A stretch of 35,319 nucleotides of DNA. Source: Candidatus Methylomirabilota bacterium (GTDB taxonomy: Bacteria > Methylomirabilota > Methylomirabilia > Methylomirabilales > Methylomirabilaceae). A model generated the notes under the pieces. That model worked only from the letters and a program-made list of their open reading frames with translations. It ran no database searches and had not been told where the DNA came from. Both the position numbers and the translations under genes were made by a program. Shown piece by piece: positions 7,046 to 16,223 of this stretch. The stretch spans positions 1-35,319 of the forward strand of contig JAGWQH010000003.1 in assembly GCA_028870115.1 (NCBI GenBank), in the 5' to 3' direction. Within the stretch, counting starts at the first letter, position 1. Every line of letters starts with the position of its first letter.

Positions 7046-9760
7046 TTGGCGCAACACAGTGGAAGCAGTTCAGATCTCAAGGGCAGGCAGCTTGCTTTCC
7101 TGCTCCTCTTGCTGGTTGTCTTTGTCCTGGCAAGCCAGACAGTTCCTCTTTACTCTGACTGGCTCTGGTTTCAGGAGGTCAAGCTTTCCAAGGTTTTTCT
7201 GACGATCCTCACGACGCAACTGACGCTCGCCATCGCATTCGGCCTGGCCTTCTCGGTCCTGGTCTACGTGAACCTGTTCCTGGCCAGCCGATTTACCACT
7301 ACCGATGTCCTCCTCGAGGTGGAGGACCGGTTCGGGCTCCCCAGTCGCCTGGTCATCGAACCGTACTTCCGCCCACTCTTAATCCCCGGCGCCCTCGGAC
7401 TCGGAGTCCTCTCGGCATTCCGAGGGTCCGCCGCGTGGGAGTTTTACATCCGCTTTGCGAACGCGTTACCCTTTGGCATTCAAGATCCGATCTTTCGTAC
7501 GGACGTCGGCTTCTATGTCTTTAAGCTGCCCTTCCTCTCCTTCGTGTACAGTTGGTTGATCACCTCGGTCGTCCTGACCCTCATATTGACTGCCCTGACC
7601 TACCTCCTCTTTCGGGGCATACAGATCACGACCCGGGGACCCATCATCGCCCGCCTGGCGAGAACGCACCTGCTCGTGCTCGGCGCAGTGCTGTTCCTGA
7701 TTAAGGCGGTTGGATATCGGCTCGACACCTACCAACTCCTGTACTCCCCTCGCGGAATGGTCTTCGGCGCGGGCTATAGCGACATTAACGCCAACCTCCC
7801 GGCCCTCAATTTTCTGACGGTCCTGGCCATCTTTGTCGCCCTCCTCTGTCTGGCTCAAATCTTCCAGCGCGGCTGGAGACTGGTCCTGGTCGGCCTCGGG
7901 ATGCTGGTCGTCTCCAGCATTATCGGCCTGGGTCTCTATCCCGGCTTCATCCAGCGCTTCCGCGTCGTCCCGAACGAAATCGATGCAGAGAGTCCTTACA
8001 TCAGTCACAACATCCGCTTCACCCGCCAGGCTTACGGACTCGACCGGATCGATGAGCGAGAGTTTCCGGCTGAGGAAACCCTGACACGGGAGGACCTGCG
8101 ACGCAACGATCCGACGATCAAGAACATCCGGCTCTGGGATCACCGTCCGTTACTCACGACCTACGGCCAGCTCCAGGAGATCCGGACCTACTACAAGTTC
8201 GTAGACGTGGACAACGATCGGTACCCGATCGATGGCGAGTATCGGCAGGTCATGCTCTCGGCCAGAGAGATGTCGTATCAAAATCTCCCAGGCCGGAGTT
8301 GGATCAATGAGCATCTGATCTTTACCCACGGCTACGGGGTCGTCCTCGGGCCAGTGAACCGGATCACCCCGGAGGGGCTGCCGGAGTTCCTGATCAAAGA
8401 CATCCCGCCTGTCTCAACCTCATCGATTAAGGTTACGCGCCCGGAAATCTACTTTGGCGAGCTCGCCAACGACTACGTCATCGTCAAAACGCAGGCCCAG
8501 GAACTGGATTACCCCTCGGGCGAAAAGAACGTCTATAGCACCTATAACGGCCAGGGTGGCGTGCCGCTCACGTCCTTCGGACGAAAACTGCTCTTCGCGA
8601 CCCGCTTCGGCACCATCAAGATCCTCCTCTCGCAAGACCTGACATCAGACAGCAGGATCATGTATTACCGACAGATCTCCGAGCGGGTCCAGAAGGCGGC
8701 GCCCTTTTTGAGCTTCGATCGGGACCCCTATCTGGTCATCGCTCGGGACGGCCGCCTGTTCTGGATCATCGACGCCTACACCGTCTCGGATATGTACCCA
8801 TACTCCGAACCGATCCGCGGCGTAGGCAACTATATCCGCAACTCGGTCAAAGCGGTGGTAGACGCCTACAACGGGAGCGTCAACTTCTATCTGGCCGATC
8901 CCACCGATCCCGTGATCAAGGCCTATGACCGTGCCTTCCCTGGACTGTTTCAACCGCTCGACGCGATGCCGGACGACCTGAAGGCCCATCTTCGCTACCC
9001 TCAAGGGATGTTCAACATCCAGGCCAGGCTCTACAACACCTACCACATGCAGGATCCCCAGGTCTTTTACAACAAAGAAGATCTCTGGAGCATCCCCGCT
9101 GAGATGGAGCCGTACTACACCATCATGCGGCTTCCGGGCGAAACGAAGGAAGAGTTTATCCTTCTCTTGCCGTTTACGCCAAATAAGAAAGACAACATGA
9201 TTGCCTGGCTCGCGGCCCGCAGCGACCCGCCACACTACGGCAAGCTGATCGCCTTCAACTTCCCCAAGGCAAAGCTGGTCTACGGCCCGCGACAGATCAA
9301 CGCCCGCATCGACCAGGATTCCTTCATCTCGCAGCAGCTCTCGCTGTGGAGCCAACGCGGCTCTACCGTGATCCGAGGCAGCATGCTGGCCATCCCGATC
9401 GAACGGTCGCTGCTCTACGTCCAGCCGCTCTACCTGGCGGCCGAGAACGGGTCGCTCCCAGAGCTGAAACGGATCATCGTGGCCCATGGTAGCCAGATCG
9501 CCATGGAAGAGAGCCTCGACGCCGCCCTGGCCAAAGTCTTTGGTGGCGCGGCCAGGGGGCCGGCTGAGGCAAGGATTCCGTCTGGCACAGCGGCGCCCCC
9601 GGAGGTGGACAGCTCTCTCAAAATGCTGGCGACCCGCGCCTACGACCATTACACGCGAGCACAGGACCTCCTTCGACAGGGCAATTTCGCCGGCTACGGC
9701 GAAGAGGTCAAGCGGCTGGAATCTGCGCTGAAGGAGCTTCGCGCCCGCGCCGGGAAGTAG
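7046..9760 (+). CDS. UPF0182 family large membrane protein
   Basis: A 904-residue protein of the UPF0182/COG1615 family, whose function is unknown. The N-terminal third (to about residue 300) holds about seven hydrophobic segments, including LAFLLLLLVVFVLASQTVPL, TLAIAFGLAFSVLVYVNLFL, SWLITSVVLTLILTALTYLL and LVLVGLGMLVVSSIIGLGLY. The remainder is a long, charged, probably extracytoplasmic domain with conserved blocks such as IKNIRLWDHRPL, YRQVMLSAREMSYQNLPGRS, HLIFTHGYGVVLGPVNRITP and MRLPGETKEEFILLLPFTP. The start is TTG 7046, fixed by AAGGAGG six bases upstream. It lies 39 bases after the PLP-enzyme gene and 78 bases before fadN, with a palindromic repeat in the latter gap. Nothing in the context reveals its job. 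Confidence 0.93.
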   Translation: MAQHSGSSSDLKGRQLAFLLLLLVVFVLASQTVPLYSDWLWFQEVKLSKVFLTILTTQLTLAIAFGLAFSVLVYVNLFLASRFTTTDVLLEVEDRFGLPSRLVIEPYFRPLLIPGALGLGVLSAFRGSAAWEFYIRFANALPFGIQDPIFRTDVGFYVFKLPFLSFVYSWLITSVVLTLILTALTYLLFRGIQITTRGPIIARLARTHLLVLGAVLFLIKAVGYRLDTYQLLYSPRGMVFGAGYSDINANLPALNFLTVLAIFVALLCLAQIFQRGWRLVLVGLGMLVVSSIIGLGLYPGFIQRFRVVPNEIDAESPYISHNIRFTRQAYGLDRIDEREFPAEETLTREDLRRNDPTIKNIRLWDHRPLLTTYGQLQEIRTYYKFVDVDNDRYPIDGEYRQVMLSAREMSYQNLPGRSWINEHLIFTHGYGVVLGPVNRITPEGLPEFLIKDIPPVSTSSIKVTRPEIYFGELANDYVIVKTQAQELDYPSGEKNVYSTYNGQGGVPLTSFGRKLLFATRFGTIKILLSQDLTSDSRIMYYRQISERVQKAAPFLSFDRDPYLVIARDGRLFWIIDAYTVSDMYPYSEPIRGVGNYIRNSVKAVVDAYNGSVNFYLADPTDPVIKAYDRAFPGLFQPLDAMPDDLKAHLRYPQGMFNIQARLYNTYHMQDPQVFYNKEDLWSIPAEMEPYYTIMRLPGETKEEFILLLPFTPNKKDNMIAWLAARSDPPHYGKLIAFNFPKAKLVYGPRQINARIDQDSFISQQLSLWSQRGSTVIRGSMLAIPIERSLLYVQPLYLAAENGSLPELKRIIVAHGSQIAMEESLDAALAKVFGGAARGPAEARIPSGTAAPPEVDSSLKMLATRAYDHYTRAQDLLRQGNFAGYGEEVKRLESALKELRARAGK

Positions 9761-9772
9761 CCGCTCGCACCC

Positions 9773-9818
9773 GTCATTTCGAGACGGTGAGATTGCTTCG
9801 CCCACGGCTCGCAATGAC
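9773..9818. repeat. Imperfect palindromic intergenic repeat, copy 2
   Basis: GTCATTTCGAG and CTCGCAATGAC form arms matching at 10 of 11 positions around GAGATTGCTTCGCCCACG. It shares the GAGATTGCTTCG and CTCGCAATG blocks with the longer copy at 1952-2028 and lies between the UPF0182 gene and fadN. Confidence 0.65.
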
Positions 9819-9838
9819 ATGAATCAATCGGAGAAAGG

Positions 9839-12247
9839 ATGCCATCAGAGATCAGGCGTGTGGCGGTTCTGGGAGCGGGCGTGATGGGGAGCGGCATCGC
9901 CGCTCATCTTGCGAATGCGGGTATCCCTTCCTTCCTGCTTGACATCGTACCGTCTGAGCTGACTGAGGAGGATCGGCGCAAAGGGCTGACCAGGGACAGC
10001 CCAGCGTTCCGCAACCGCCTTGCCGCCAAAGGTCTTGAAACCGCTCTCAAGGCTTCCCCGCCCGCCTTCTTCTCGCCCAAAGACGCTGGTCTGATTACCA
10101 TCGGCAATATCGAAGATCATCTCGAATGGCTCTCCCAGGCCGACTGGGTTATCGAGGCGGTACCCGAGCGGCTTGAAATCAAGCAGGCGCTCTTTGCCAA
10201 GATTGAAGTTTACCGCAGACCGGGAACCCTCGTCAGCAGCAATACCTCTGGGATTCCGATCCGGCAAATGACCGAGGGGCGGTCTGCCGACTTCCGCCGG
10301 CACTTTTTCGGCGCACACTTCTTTAATCCTCCGCGATATATGAAGCTGCTCGAACTGATCCCCGGCCCAGACACATCACCCGAGATAATGCAGCAGGTGG
10401 CCGCCTTCGCCGAGCGGACGCTGGGCAAGGGGATCGTCTTCGCCAAGGATACCCCCAACTTTATCGCCAACCGGATTGCCATCTTCGGCTTCTTCACCGC
10501 CATGCGACTCATGGTTGAGGGCGACTACTCAATTGAGGAGGTAGACCGGCTCACCGGCAGTGCCATCGGTCGTCCCAAGACCGCCACGTTTTGGACTGCC
10601 GACATGGTCGGCCTCGATACGGTGGTACACATTGCCGCCAATATCGCTGAGGTTCTCCCTGACGATCAGGAACGGGCGATCTATACTGTTCCGCCGTTCC
10701 TCCTGGACTTGGTGAGACGCGGCTGGTTGGGCGAGAAGGCCGGGCAAGGGTTCTACAAGCGGGTCAAGGGGATCGAAGGCGACGAGATCCTGGTTCTCGA
10801 CTATAAGACGATGGAGTACCGTCCCAAGCGTCCGATTGCCCTCCCCTCACTCGACATGGCCCAGGGAATCGAGGATCACGCGGAGCGACTTCGAACGCTC
10901 ACCTATGCCGATGACCGCGCCGGGCACTATGTGTGGCCGCTCTTACGCGAGACCCTGCTCTACGCCGCGCGTCGGATTCCTGAGATTGCCGATGATATCA
11001 TCAGCGTAGATCACGCCATGACGTGGGGCCTCGGCTGGGAGCTGGGACCGTTCGAGCTGTGGGACGCGCTGGGAGTCGAGAAGGCAAGCGCCCGGATGGC
11101 GCAAGAGGGTGAGACCCTTCCCCCGCTGGTGACGGCGCTGCTTCAGAGCGGCGCGCGCAGCTTCTATCGTCGGGAGGCGGGACGGCAGTACGTCTTTGAC
11201 CTCGGTGCAGTCAAACAGGTTAAGATCCCGGAGCGACCCGGGATCATTCATCTCCAATCGTTGCATGAGCGGCAGCAGGTGGTCGCCCGCAATCCCGGCG
11301 CGTCGCTTCTCGACCTGGGAGATGGGGTCGCCTGTCTGCAGTTCCACTCCAAGAACAATACCGTCGGTCCTGATATCCTCCAGATGATGCGGACGAGCCT
11401 GCAGCATTGCGCTGAGCGATTTGACGCTCTTGTGATCGGGAACCAGGGACGGCACTTCTGCGTCGGCGCGAATCTGATGGCGCTCCTCTTCGAGGCCCAG
11501 GAGGAAAACTGGGACGACATCGAGCTGATGGTTCGGACCTTCCAGGATGCCAACATGGCGCTCAAGCTTTTCGAGAAGCCGGTAGTGGCGGCTCCATTCT
11601 CTATGACCCTCGGCGGCGGGTGCGAGATCTGCCTGCACGTCGCGAGGATCCGCGCCGCCGCCGAAACCTACATCGGGCTCGTTGAGATGGGCGTCGGCTT
11701 GATCCCGGCCGCGGGCGGCTGCAAGGAGATGTTGCTCCGAAGCCTGGAAGGGATCCCGGACGGGGCGGAGGTGGATCTGCTGCCGTTCTTCCGCCATGCC
11801 TTTGAGACGATCGCGTTGGCCAAGGTCTCTACAAGCGCAAAGGATGCGCAGCGGCTCGGATATCTGAGGCGAACCGACAGCGTTACAATGAACCAGAATC
11901 GCCTGCTGCACGAGGCAAAGCAGGTGGCCCTTGGCCTGGTGGCCGAAGGATATGCTCCCCTCCGGCCAAGAGATGATATTAAAGTGCTGGGAACGCGCGC
12001 TATCGCCGCAGTCCACACGCAGTTGTATAATATGAAGTGTGGGGGCTACGTCAGCGATCACGACGAGCTGATCGCCAGGAAGCTGGCCGGCGTCCTTGCC
12101 GGCGGCGATGTGGTATCAGGGACGCTGGTCAGCGAGGCGCATCTCCTCGATCTGGAGCGGGAGGCGTTTCTCAGTCTATGCGGTGAACGCAAGTCTCAGG
12201 AGCGGATGCAGCATATGCTGAAGACCGGCAAGCCACTGAGAAATTAA
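9839..12247 (+). CDS. fadN: 3-hydroxyacyl-CoA dehydrogenase / enoyl-CoA hydratase fusion (FadN type)
   Basis: A two-activity beta-oxidation enzyme: hydration of trans-2-enoyl-CoA and NAD-dependent oxidation of 3-hydroxyacyl-CoA. The 802-residue order is dehydrogenase first, hydratase last, as in Bacillus FadN and opposite to E. coli FadB. The Rossmann motif VAVLGAGVMGSGIAAHL is at residues 8-24 and the dehydrogenase segment GAHFFNPPRYMKLLELIPG follows. A second helical domain comes next. The crotonase domain begins near residue 490, with GRHFCVGANLMALL as oxyanion-hole segment and GGGCEICLHVARIRAAAETY then GLVEMGVGLIPAAGG carrying the two glutamates. The start ATG 9839 follows GGAGAAAGG. fadA begins 18 bases after its stop, so the three fad genes form an operon. 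Confidence 0.93.
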   Translation: MPSEIRRVAVLGAGVMGSGIAAHLANAGIPSFLLDIVPSELTEEDRRKGLTRDSPAFRNRLAAKGLETALKASPPAFFSPKDAGLITIGNIEDHLEWLSQADWVIEAVPERLEIKQALFAKIEVYRRPGTLVSSNTSGIPIRQMTEGRSADFRRHFFGAHFFNPPRYMKLLELIPGPDTSPEIMQQVAAFAERTLGKGIVFAKDTPNFIANRIAIFGFFTAMRLMVEGDYSIEEVDRLTGSAIGRPKTATFWTADMVGLDTVVHIAANIAEVLPDDQERAIYTVPPFLLDLVRRGWLGEKAGQGFYKRVKGIEGDEILVLDYKTMEYRPKRPIALPSLDMAQGIEDHAERLRTLTYADDRAGHYVWPLLRETLLYAARRIPEIADDIISVDHAMTWGLGWELGPFELWDALGVEKASARMAQEGETLPPLVTALLQSGARSFYRREAGRQYVFDLGAVKQVKIPERPGIIHLQSLHERQQVVARNPGASLLDLGDGVACLQFHSKNNTVGPDILQMMRTSLQHCAERFDALVIGNQGRHFCVGANLMALLFEAQEENWDDIELMVRTFQDANMALKLFEKPVVAAPFSMTLGGGCEICLHVARIRAAAETYIGLVEMGVGLIPAAGGCKEMLLRSLEGIPDGAEVDLLPFFRHAFETIALAKVSTSAKDAQRLGYLRRTDSVTMNQNRLLHEAKQVALGLVAEGYAPLRPRDDIKVLGTRAIAAVHTQLYNMKCGGYVSDHDELIARKLAGVLAGGDVVSGTLVSEAHLLDLEREAFLSLCGERKSQERMQHMLKTGKPLRN

Positions 12248-12265
12248 GAGGTTCGGAGTGAACAG

Positions 12266-13450
12266 ATGAAAGACGCGGTGATTGTGGCGGCGGTGAGAAC
12301 AGCGGTGGGCAAGGCGCCGCGCGGTACACTCTGTGCCACACCTCCTACAGCCATGGCGGCGGCTGTCATCGCCGACCTGATGAAGCGCGCGCCGGGATTA
12401 GCACCTGATGAGGTTGAGGATGTGATCATCGGCTGCGCCTTTCCGGAGGCCGAACAGGGCATGAATATGGCGAGGGTAGCGGCCTTACGGGCGGGGCTCC
12501 CATATACCGTTCCGGGGCAGACGGTCAACCGCTTCTGCTCCTCAGGACTCCAGACCATCGCCATAGCGGCTGAACGCATTATGGCCGGCTTTGCCGACGT
12601 CATCATCGCCGGCGGCGCCGAAAGTATGAGTCTGGTTCCGATGAGCGGAAATACCTACGCACCCGATCCCTACCTCGCTGAGCAGTATCCGGCTGTCTAC
12701 ATTTCCATGGGAAACAGCGCCGAAAACCTCGTTCGCGCCTACCAGGTGAGTCGAGAGGAGCAGGATAGCTTCGCGCTCCAGAGCCACCTCAAGGCGGCCG
12801 CCGCCATCCGGGAGGGACGATTTGAGGGCGAGATCGTCCCGCTCACCATTGCAAAGAAGACATTTCGCGTGAAGGACCAGCCATACAGCGCAACTGACGA
12901 GGTCATCTTCGCCACTGACGAAGGCGTTCGCTTCGACACCTCCGCCGAGGCGCTTGCCAAGCTCCCGCCGGTCTTCCACAAGAGCGGCACCATCACCGCC
13001 GGCAATTCGTCTCAGACCAGCGACGGCGCAGCCGCAGTGTTAGTGATGTCGCGACAAAAAGCGCGGCAGTTGGATCTGACACCGCTCGCGCAATTCCGGG
13101 CATTCGCCGTCGCGGGCGTGCCGCCGGATCTCATGGGGATCGGGCCGGTCGAGGCGGTTCCCAGAGCGCTTAAGCTGGCCGGCCTTTCACTCGACCAGAT
13201 CGACCTGATCGAGCTGAACGAAGCGTTTGCAGCCCAGGCGCTTGCCGTCATTCGCGAACTGAAACTGCCCCTTGAGCGAGTGAACGTGAACGGCGGCGCC
13301 GTCGCCCTGGGCCACCCTCTCGGCTGCAGCGGCGCGAAACTGACGGCGACGCTGCTGTATGAGATGCAGCGACGAAAATCCCGCTACGGGATGGTTACGA
13401 TGTGCATCGGCGGAGGGATGGGCGCAGCCGGCATCTTCGAGAGGGTATAG
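12266..13450 (+). CDS. fadA: Acetyl-CoA acyltransferase (3-ketoacyl-CoA thiolase)
   Basis: The thiolase cleaves 3-ketoacyl-CoA with CoA, releasing acetyl-CoA. The protein has 394 residues, the normal length. The nucleophilic cysteine is C91 in [19 protein letters not shown]; the C-terminal motifs [19 protein letters not shown] and [14 protein letters not shown] carry the catalytic His and second Cys. It starts at ATG 12266 with GGAG seven bases upstream, between fadN and fadE. The position between a FadN-type and a FadE-type enzyme favours degradation rather than biosynthetic condensation. Confidence 0.94.
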   Translation: MKDAVIVAAVRTAVGKAPRGTLCATPPTAMAAAVIADLMKRAPGLAPDEVEDVIIGCAFPEAEQGMNMARVAALRAGLPYTVPGQTVNRFCSSGLQTIAIAAERIMAGFADVIIAGGAESMSLVPMSGNTYAPDPYLAEQYPAVYISMGNSAENLVRAYQVSREEQDSFALQSHLKAAAAIREGRFEGEIVPLTIAKKTFRVKDQPYSATDEVIFATDEGVRFDTSAEALAKLPPVFHKSGTITAGNSSQTSDGAAAVLVMSRQKARQLDLTPLAQFRAFAVAGVPPDLMGIGPVEAVPRALKLAGLSLDQIDLIELNEAFAAQALAVIRELKLPLERVNVNGGAVALGHPLGCSGAKLTATLLYEMQRRKSRYGMVTMCIGGGMGAAGIFERV

Positions 13451-13453
13451 CGC

Positions 13454-13463
13454 GGGGGGGGGG
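13454..13463 (+). repeat. Run of ten G residues serving as the fadE ribosome-binding region
   Basis: Ten consecutive G bases lie between the fadA stop codon and the fadE start at 13469, five bases from the ATG. The only purine-rich sequence available as a Shine-Dalgarno site is this run, so its length could affect fadE translation. Confidence 0.6.
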
Positions 13464-13468
13464 ACCAG

Positions 13469-15259
13469 ATGACTACGGCAAAGAATGAGTTCGTCGCGGG
13501 CGGCAGCTTTCTCATTCGGGATACATCAGCGCTGGAGGTCTTCACGCCTGAAGAGCTAAGCGAGGAGCAGCAGTTGATGCGAAAGCTGACTCGAGAATTC
13601 ATCGAGGCCGAGGTCAAGCCCAAGGCTGAGCGGATCGAGCACCAGGATTGGGACGTGACGCTCACGCTCATCAGGAAGGCCGGCGAACTGGGACTGTTGT
13701 CGGTGGACATTCCGACCAAGTATGGCGGCTTGGGGCTGGACCTGATCACATCTACGGTCATTGCCGAGCAGATGATTGAGGCCGGCTCTTTCGCCATCTC
13801 GCTGTTGGACCATTCAGGGATCGGATCGCTCCCCATCGCCTGGTTCGGCAACACCGAACAGAAGGCCCGCTATCTGCCCCTGCTTGCTACCGGGGCAAAG
13901 ATCGGCTCCTACGCCCTTACAGAGCCGGGCTCCGGCTCCGACGCCCTCAGCGCCAGGACCAAGGCGGTTCTCTCACCTGACGGAGCGTCCTACACCTTGA
14001 ATGGGACGAAACAGTTTATTACGAACGCCGGCTTCGCCGATCTGTACATTACCTACGCCAAGGTGGACGGCGACAAATTTACCGCCTTCATCATCGACAA
14101 GGATACGCCCGGTGTCACCCTGGGACCGGAAGAGAAAAAGATGGGGATCAAGGGAACCTCCACCCGAAGCGTCGTTCTGGAGAATGCGAGAGTCCCGGTG
14201 GGGAATCTCCTCTATGAGATCGGCAAGGGACATAAGGTCGCCTTTGACCTGTTGAACATCGGCCGGTTCAAGCTCGGGGCCGGCTGTGTGGGTCTATGTA
14301 AGCTGGCCCTGCGCGAAGCGGTCAGGTACGCGAAGCGGCGAATCCAATTCGGGCAACCGATCGCCTCCTTCGGCCTTATTCAGAAAAAGCTGGCCGAGAT
14401 GGCGATTCGGACCTATGTAGCCGAGTCAATGATCTATCGGACTGCCGGGCTGATCGAGCAAAATTTATCATGTATCGACCAGGAGGACGAGCGGGCTGGA
14501 CTCGAGACCGCCAGGCGGGTTGAGGAGTATGCCGTTGAATGCTCAATCAACAAAGTCTATGCCTCCGAAGCCCTCGATTACGTCGCTGACGAGACCGTCC
14601 AGATTTTCGGCGGCTATGGCTATATCGCGGACTTTCCGGCCGAGCAGATCTATCGAGATGCCCGAATCAACCGACTCTTCGAAGGCACCAACGAAATCAA
14701 CCGATTGTTGATTCCTACGACACTCTTTCGGCGAACGCTTCAGGGACGCCTGCCGCTCTTCATTGCGACACAGAAACTGCTGACTGAGCTGCTCACCTAC
14801 AGCCCGAGTCAAGAGGAGGCGCCAAAGGGCCACCTTGGTGAGCAGATCCGGCTGCTCCGTTTAGCGAAGAAGATCACGTTGATGGTCTCCGGAGCTGCCG
14901 TCCAGAAGTATCGCGAGCGGCTTCAGGATGAGCAGGAAATCCTCGGGGTGCTGAGCGATCAGGTGATCGAGCTGTTTGCCATGGAGAGCGCGCTGCTCCG
15001 AGCGCTGAAGTCGGTAGAGCGAGACGGAGAGGACGCGGCGGAATCGAAATCGGATATGGTCAAGGTCTACGTAAGCGACGCCTTTGCCCGGATCGACTTG
15101 CTGGCGAAGGAAGGCTTAGCCGCTATGGAGGAGGGGGACACCCTCTGGACTCAGCTCGCCGCTCTCAAGAAGCTGACCCGTTACACGCCTGTTAACACTA
15201 CCCGCTTACGAAGAGCGATCGCTAAACGCATCATCGAGACAGAAGAGTACCGGGTCTGA
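13469..15259 (+). CDS. fadE: Acyl-CoA dehydrogenase (FadE, Bacillus FadNAE type)
   Basis: An FAD enzyme for the first step of beta-oxidation, making trans-2-enoyl-CoA; electrons normally pass to electron-transfer flavoprotein. At 596 residues it is longer than the 380-residue core family, with an additional C-terminal helical region (after about residue 430), as in Bacillus FadE. Motifs: TEPGSGSDALSARTKAVL and NGTKQFITNAGFADLYITY (flavin/substrate binding), KMGIKGTSTRSVVLENARVP, RIQFGQPIASFGLIQKKLAE, QIFGGYGYIADFPAEQIYRD, and LFEGTNEINRLLI, in which E405 is the expected catalytic base. It is the last gene of the fadNAE operon; its stop is only eight bases from the 3' end of the convergent moaE. 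Confidence 0.94.
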   Translation: MTTAKNEFVAGGSFLIRDTSALEVFTPEELSEEQQLMRKLTREFIEAEVKPKAERIEHQDWDVTLTLIRKAGELGLLSVDIPTKYGGLGLDLITSTVIAEQMIEAGSFAISLLDHSGIGSLPIAWFGNTEQKARYLPLLATGAKIGSYALTEPGSGSDALSARTKAVLSPDGASYTLNGTKQFITNAGFADLYITYAKVDGDKFTAFIIDKDTPGVTLGPEEKKMGIKGTSTRSVVLENARVPVGNLLYEIGKGHKVAFDLLNIGRFKLGAGCVGLCKLALREAVRYAKRRIQFGQPIASFGLIQKKLAEMAIRTYVAESMIYRTAGLIEQNLSCIDQEDERAGLETARRVEEYAVECSINKVYASEALDYVADETVQIFGGYGYIADFPAEQIYRDARINRLFEGTNEINRLLIPTTLFRRTLQGRLPLFIATQKLLTELLTYSPSQEEAPKGHLGEQIRLLRLAKKITLMVSGAAVQKYRERLQDEQEILGVLSDQVIELFAMESALLRALKSVERDGEDAAESKSDMVKVYVSDAFARIDLLAKEGLAAMEEGDTLWTQLAALKKLTRYTPVNTTRLRRAIAKRIIETEEYRV

Positions 15260-15267
15260 GTGGGCAA

Positions 15268-15690
15268 TCAGTGGTGCTTGCAGCTGCCTGGGCCGACCCA
15301 CTCCTCACCATCCGTCCAGACCTCCTTCTTCCAAATCGGCACAATCTCTTTCAAGCGGTCGATGGCATACGCGCAGGCGGCAAGCGCCTCGTGGCGATGA
15401 GGGGCGGATACGGCAATAGCAACGCTCGCCTCCCCGATCTGTAGACGGCCAACCCGATGCACCATGGCGATCTCGTCCACCTCCCACTTCCGGCGAATCT
15501 CATCGGCAATCTCGCGCATCTTGGGAATCGCCATCTCCCGATAGGCTTCATACTCCAGGTAGCGGACCTGTCGGCCCCGCGTCTGTTCCCGCACTACGCC
15601 GAGGAAGGTCACGACGGCTCCAGAGCTCGATCGTTTCACCGCATTCACAAGCGGCTCAAGCACCAGCGGCTGATCGATGATTTCAAACAT
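15268..15690 (-). CDS. moaE: Molybdopterin synthase catalytic subunit MoaE
   Basis: MoaE converts cyclic pyranopterin monophosphate into molybdopterin using sulfur carried on the C-terminus of MoaD. The 140-residue length is typical. Conserved blocks: GAVVTFLGVVREQTRGRQV, LEYEAYREMAIPKMREIADE, VHRVGRLQIGEASVAIAVSA, HRHEALAACAYAIDRLKEIV and PIWKKEVWTDGEEWVG, the last two containing the active-site lysines. The ATG overlaps the end of moaD by eight bases, so translation is probably coupled. A molybdoenzyme must exist elsewhere in the genome. Confidence 0.95.
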   Translation of the reverse strand: MFEIIDQPLVLEPLVNAVKRSSSGAVVTFLGVVREQTRGRQVRYLEYEAYREMAIPKMREIADEIRRKWEVDEIAMVHRVGRLQIGEASVAIAVSAPHRHEALAACAYAIDRLKEIVPIWKKEVWTDGEEWVGPGSCKHH

Positions 15691-15937
15691 CGGTTCCCCC
15701 GCTTACGGGGGGGATGAGCGCGACTTCATCCCCTGCTGCCAACTTCTTATCACTGGAAGCATACTCTCGGTTGACTGAAAACAGGAGCGATCCGGTCAGC
15801 GCCTGCAACCGCGGGTACTGACAATGAAGCTGATCTATGAGCTGAATGAGCGTACTCCCCTCCGGCAGGTCGACAATCAGCTCACTAACCCCGACAATCT
15901 CACGAACGGCCGCAAAGCATCGCACTTGGACCTTCAT
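15683..15937 (-). CDS. moaD: Molybdopterin synthase sulfur-carrier subunit MoaD, with a three-residue tail after Gly-Gly
   Basis: An 84-residue ubiquitin-fold sulfur carrier. VQVRCFAAVREIVGVSELIV, DLPEGSTLIQLIDQLHCQYP and LAAGDEVALIPPVSGG match MoaD. In the family the protein ends at Gly-Gly, whose carboxylate is adenylated by MoeB and converted to a thiocarboxylate. Here the frame continues Thr-Asp-Val before TGA, so the Gly-Gly is not terminal as encoded. A one-base slip would not create a stop directly after Gly-Gly, so a simple sequencing error does not explain it. Proteolytic trimming may be needed. The ribosome-binding site upstream of ATG 15937 is weak. It overlaps moaE by eight bases. 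Confidence 0.9.
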   Translation of the reverse strand: MKVQVRCFAAVREIVGVSELIVDLPEGSTLIQLIDQLHCQYPRLQALTGSLLFSVNREYASSDKKLAAGDEVALIPPVSGGTDV

Positions 15938-16058
15938 CGCAGTCTGTCCACGATCGACTCACACTACTCCGCACCAGAACGGTTATGTATCTCGACAGAT
16001 TCCTATGCGTCGTCCAGCTACCATACTGTTCGTGACCTCATAGGACCAAGATATATTC

Positions 16059-16092
16059 ATTATAATAGTTGTATTTCAGTATGTTACAACAT
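16059..16092 (-). promoter_or_regulatory. moaDE promoter with an overlapping ATGTT-AC-AACAT palindrome
   Basis: On the minus strand GTAACA (16087-16082), 17 bases and a perfect TATAAT (16064-16059). The -35 box lies inside the palindrome ATGTTACAACAT (16081-16092), and another palindrome, ATACATAATGTAT (16093-16105), is adjacent. The leader to moaD would be about 115 bases. Confidence 0.5.
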
Positions 16093-16223
16093 ATACATAA
16101 TGTATTATATAGATATTCCTGGCTCACTCGCCTCTCTAGAAAATACCATGATCCTTCCAGGGCTGTCAATCTGAGAGGATTCTAAGCCAGTATTTACTAA
16201 CAAAACGACTTCCGGCTTGACCA

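Noticed and set aside
8645-9820. A 391-codon minus-strand frame inside the UPF0182 gene
   Set aside because: It is a shadow of a conserved plus-strand gene; its composition is biased and no family is recognised.
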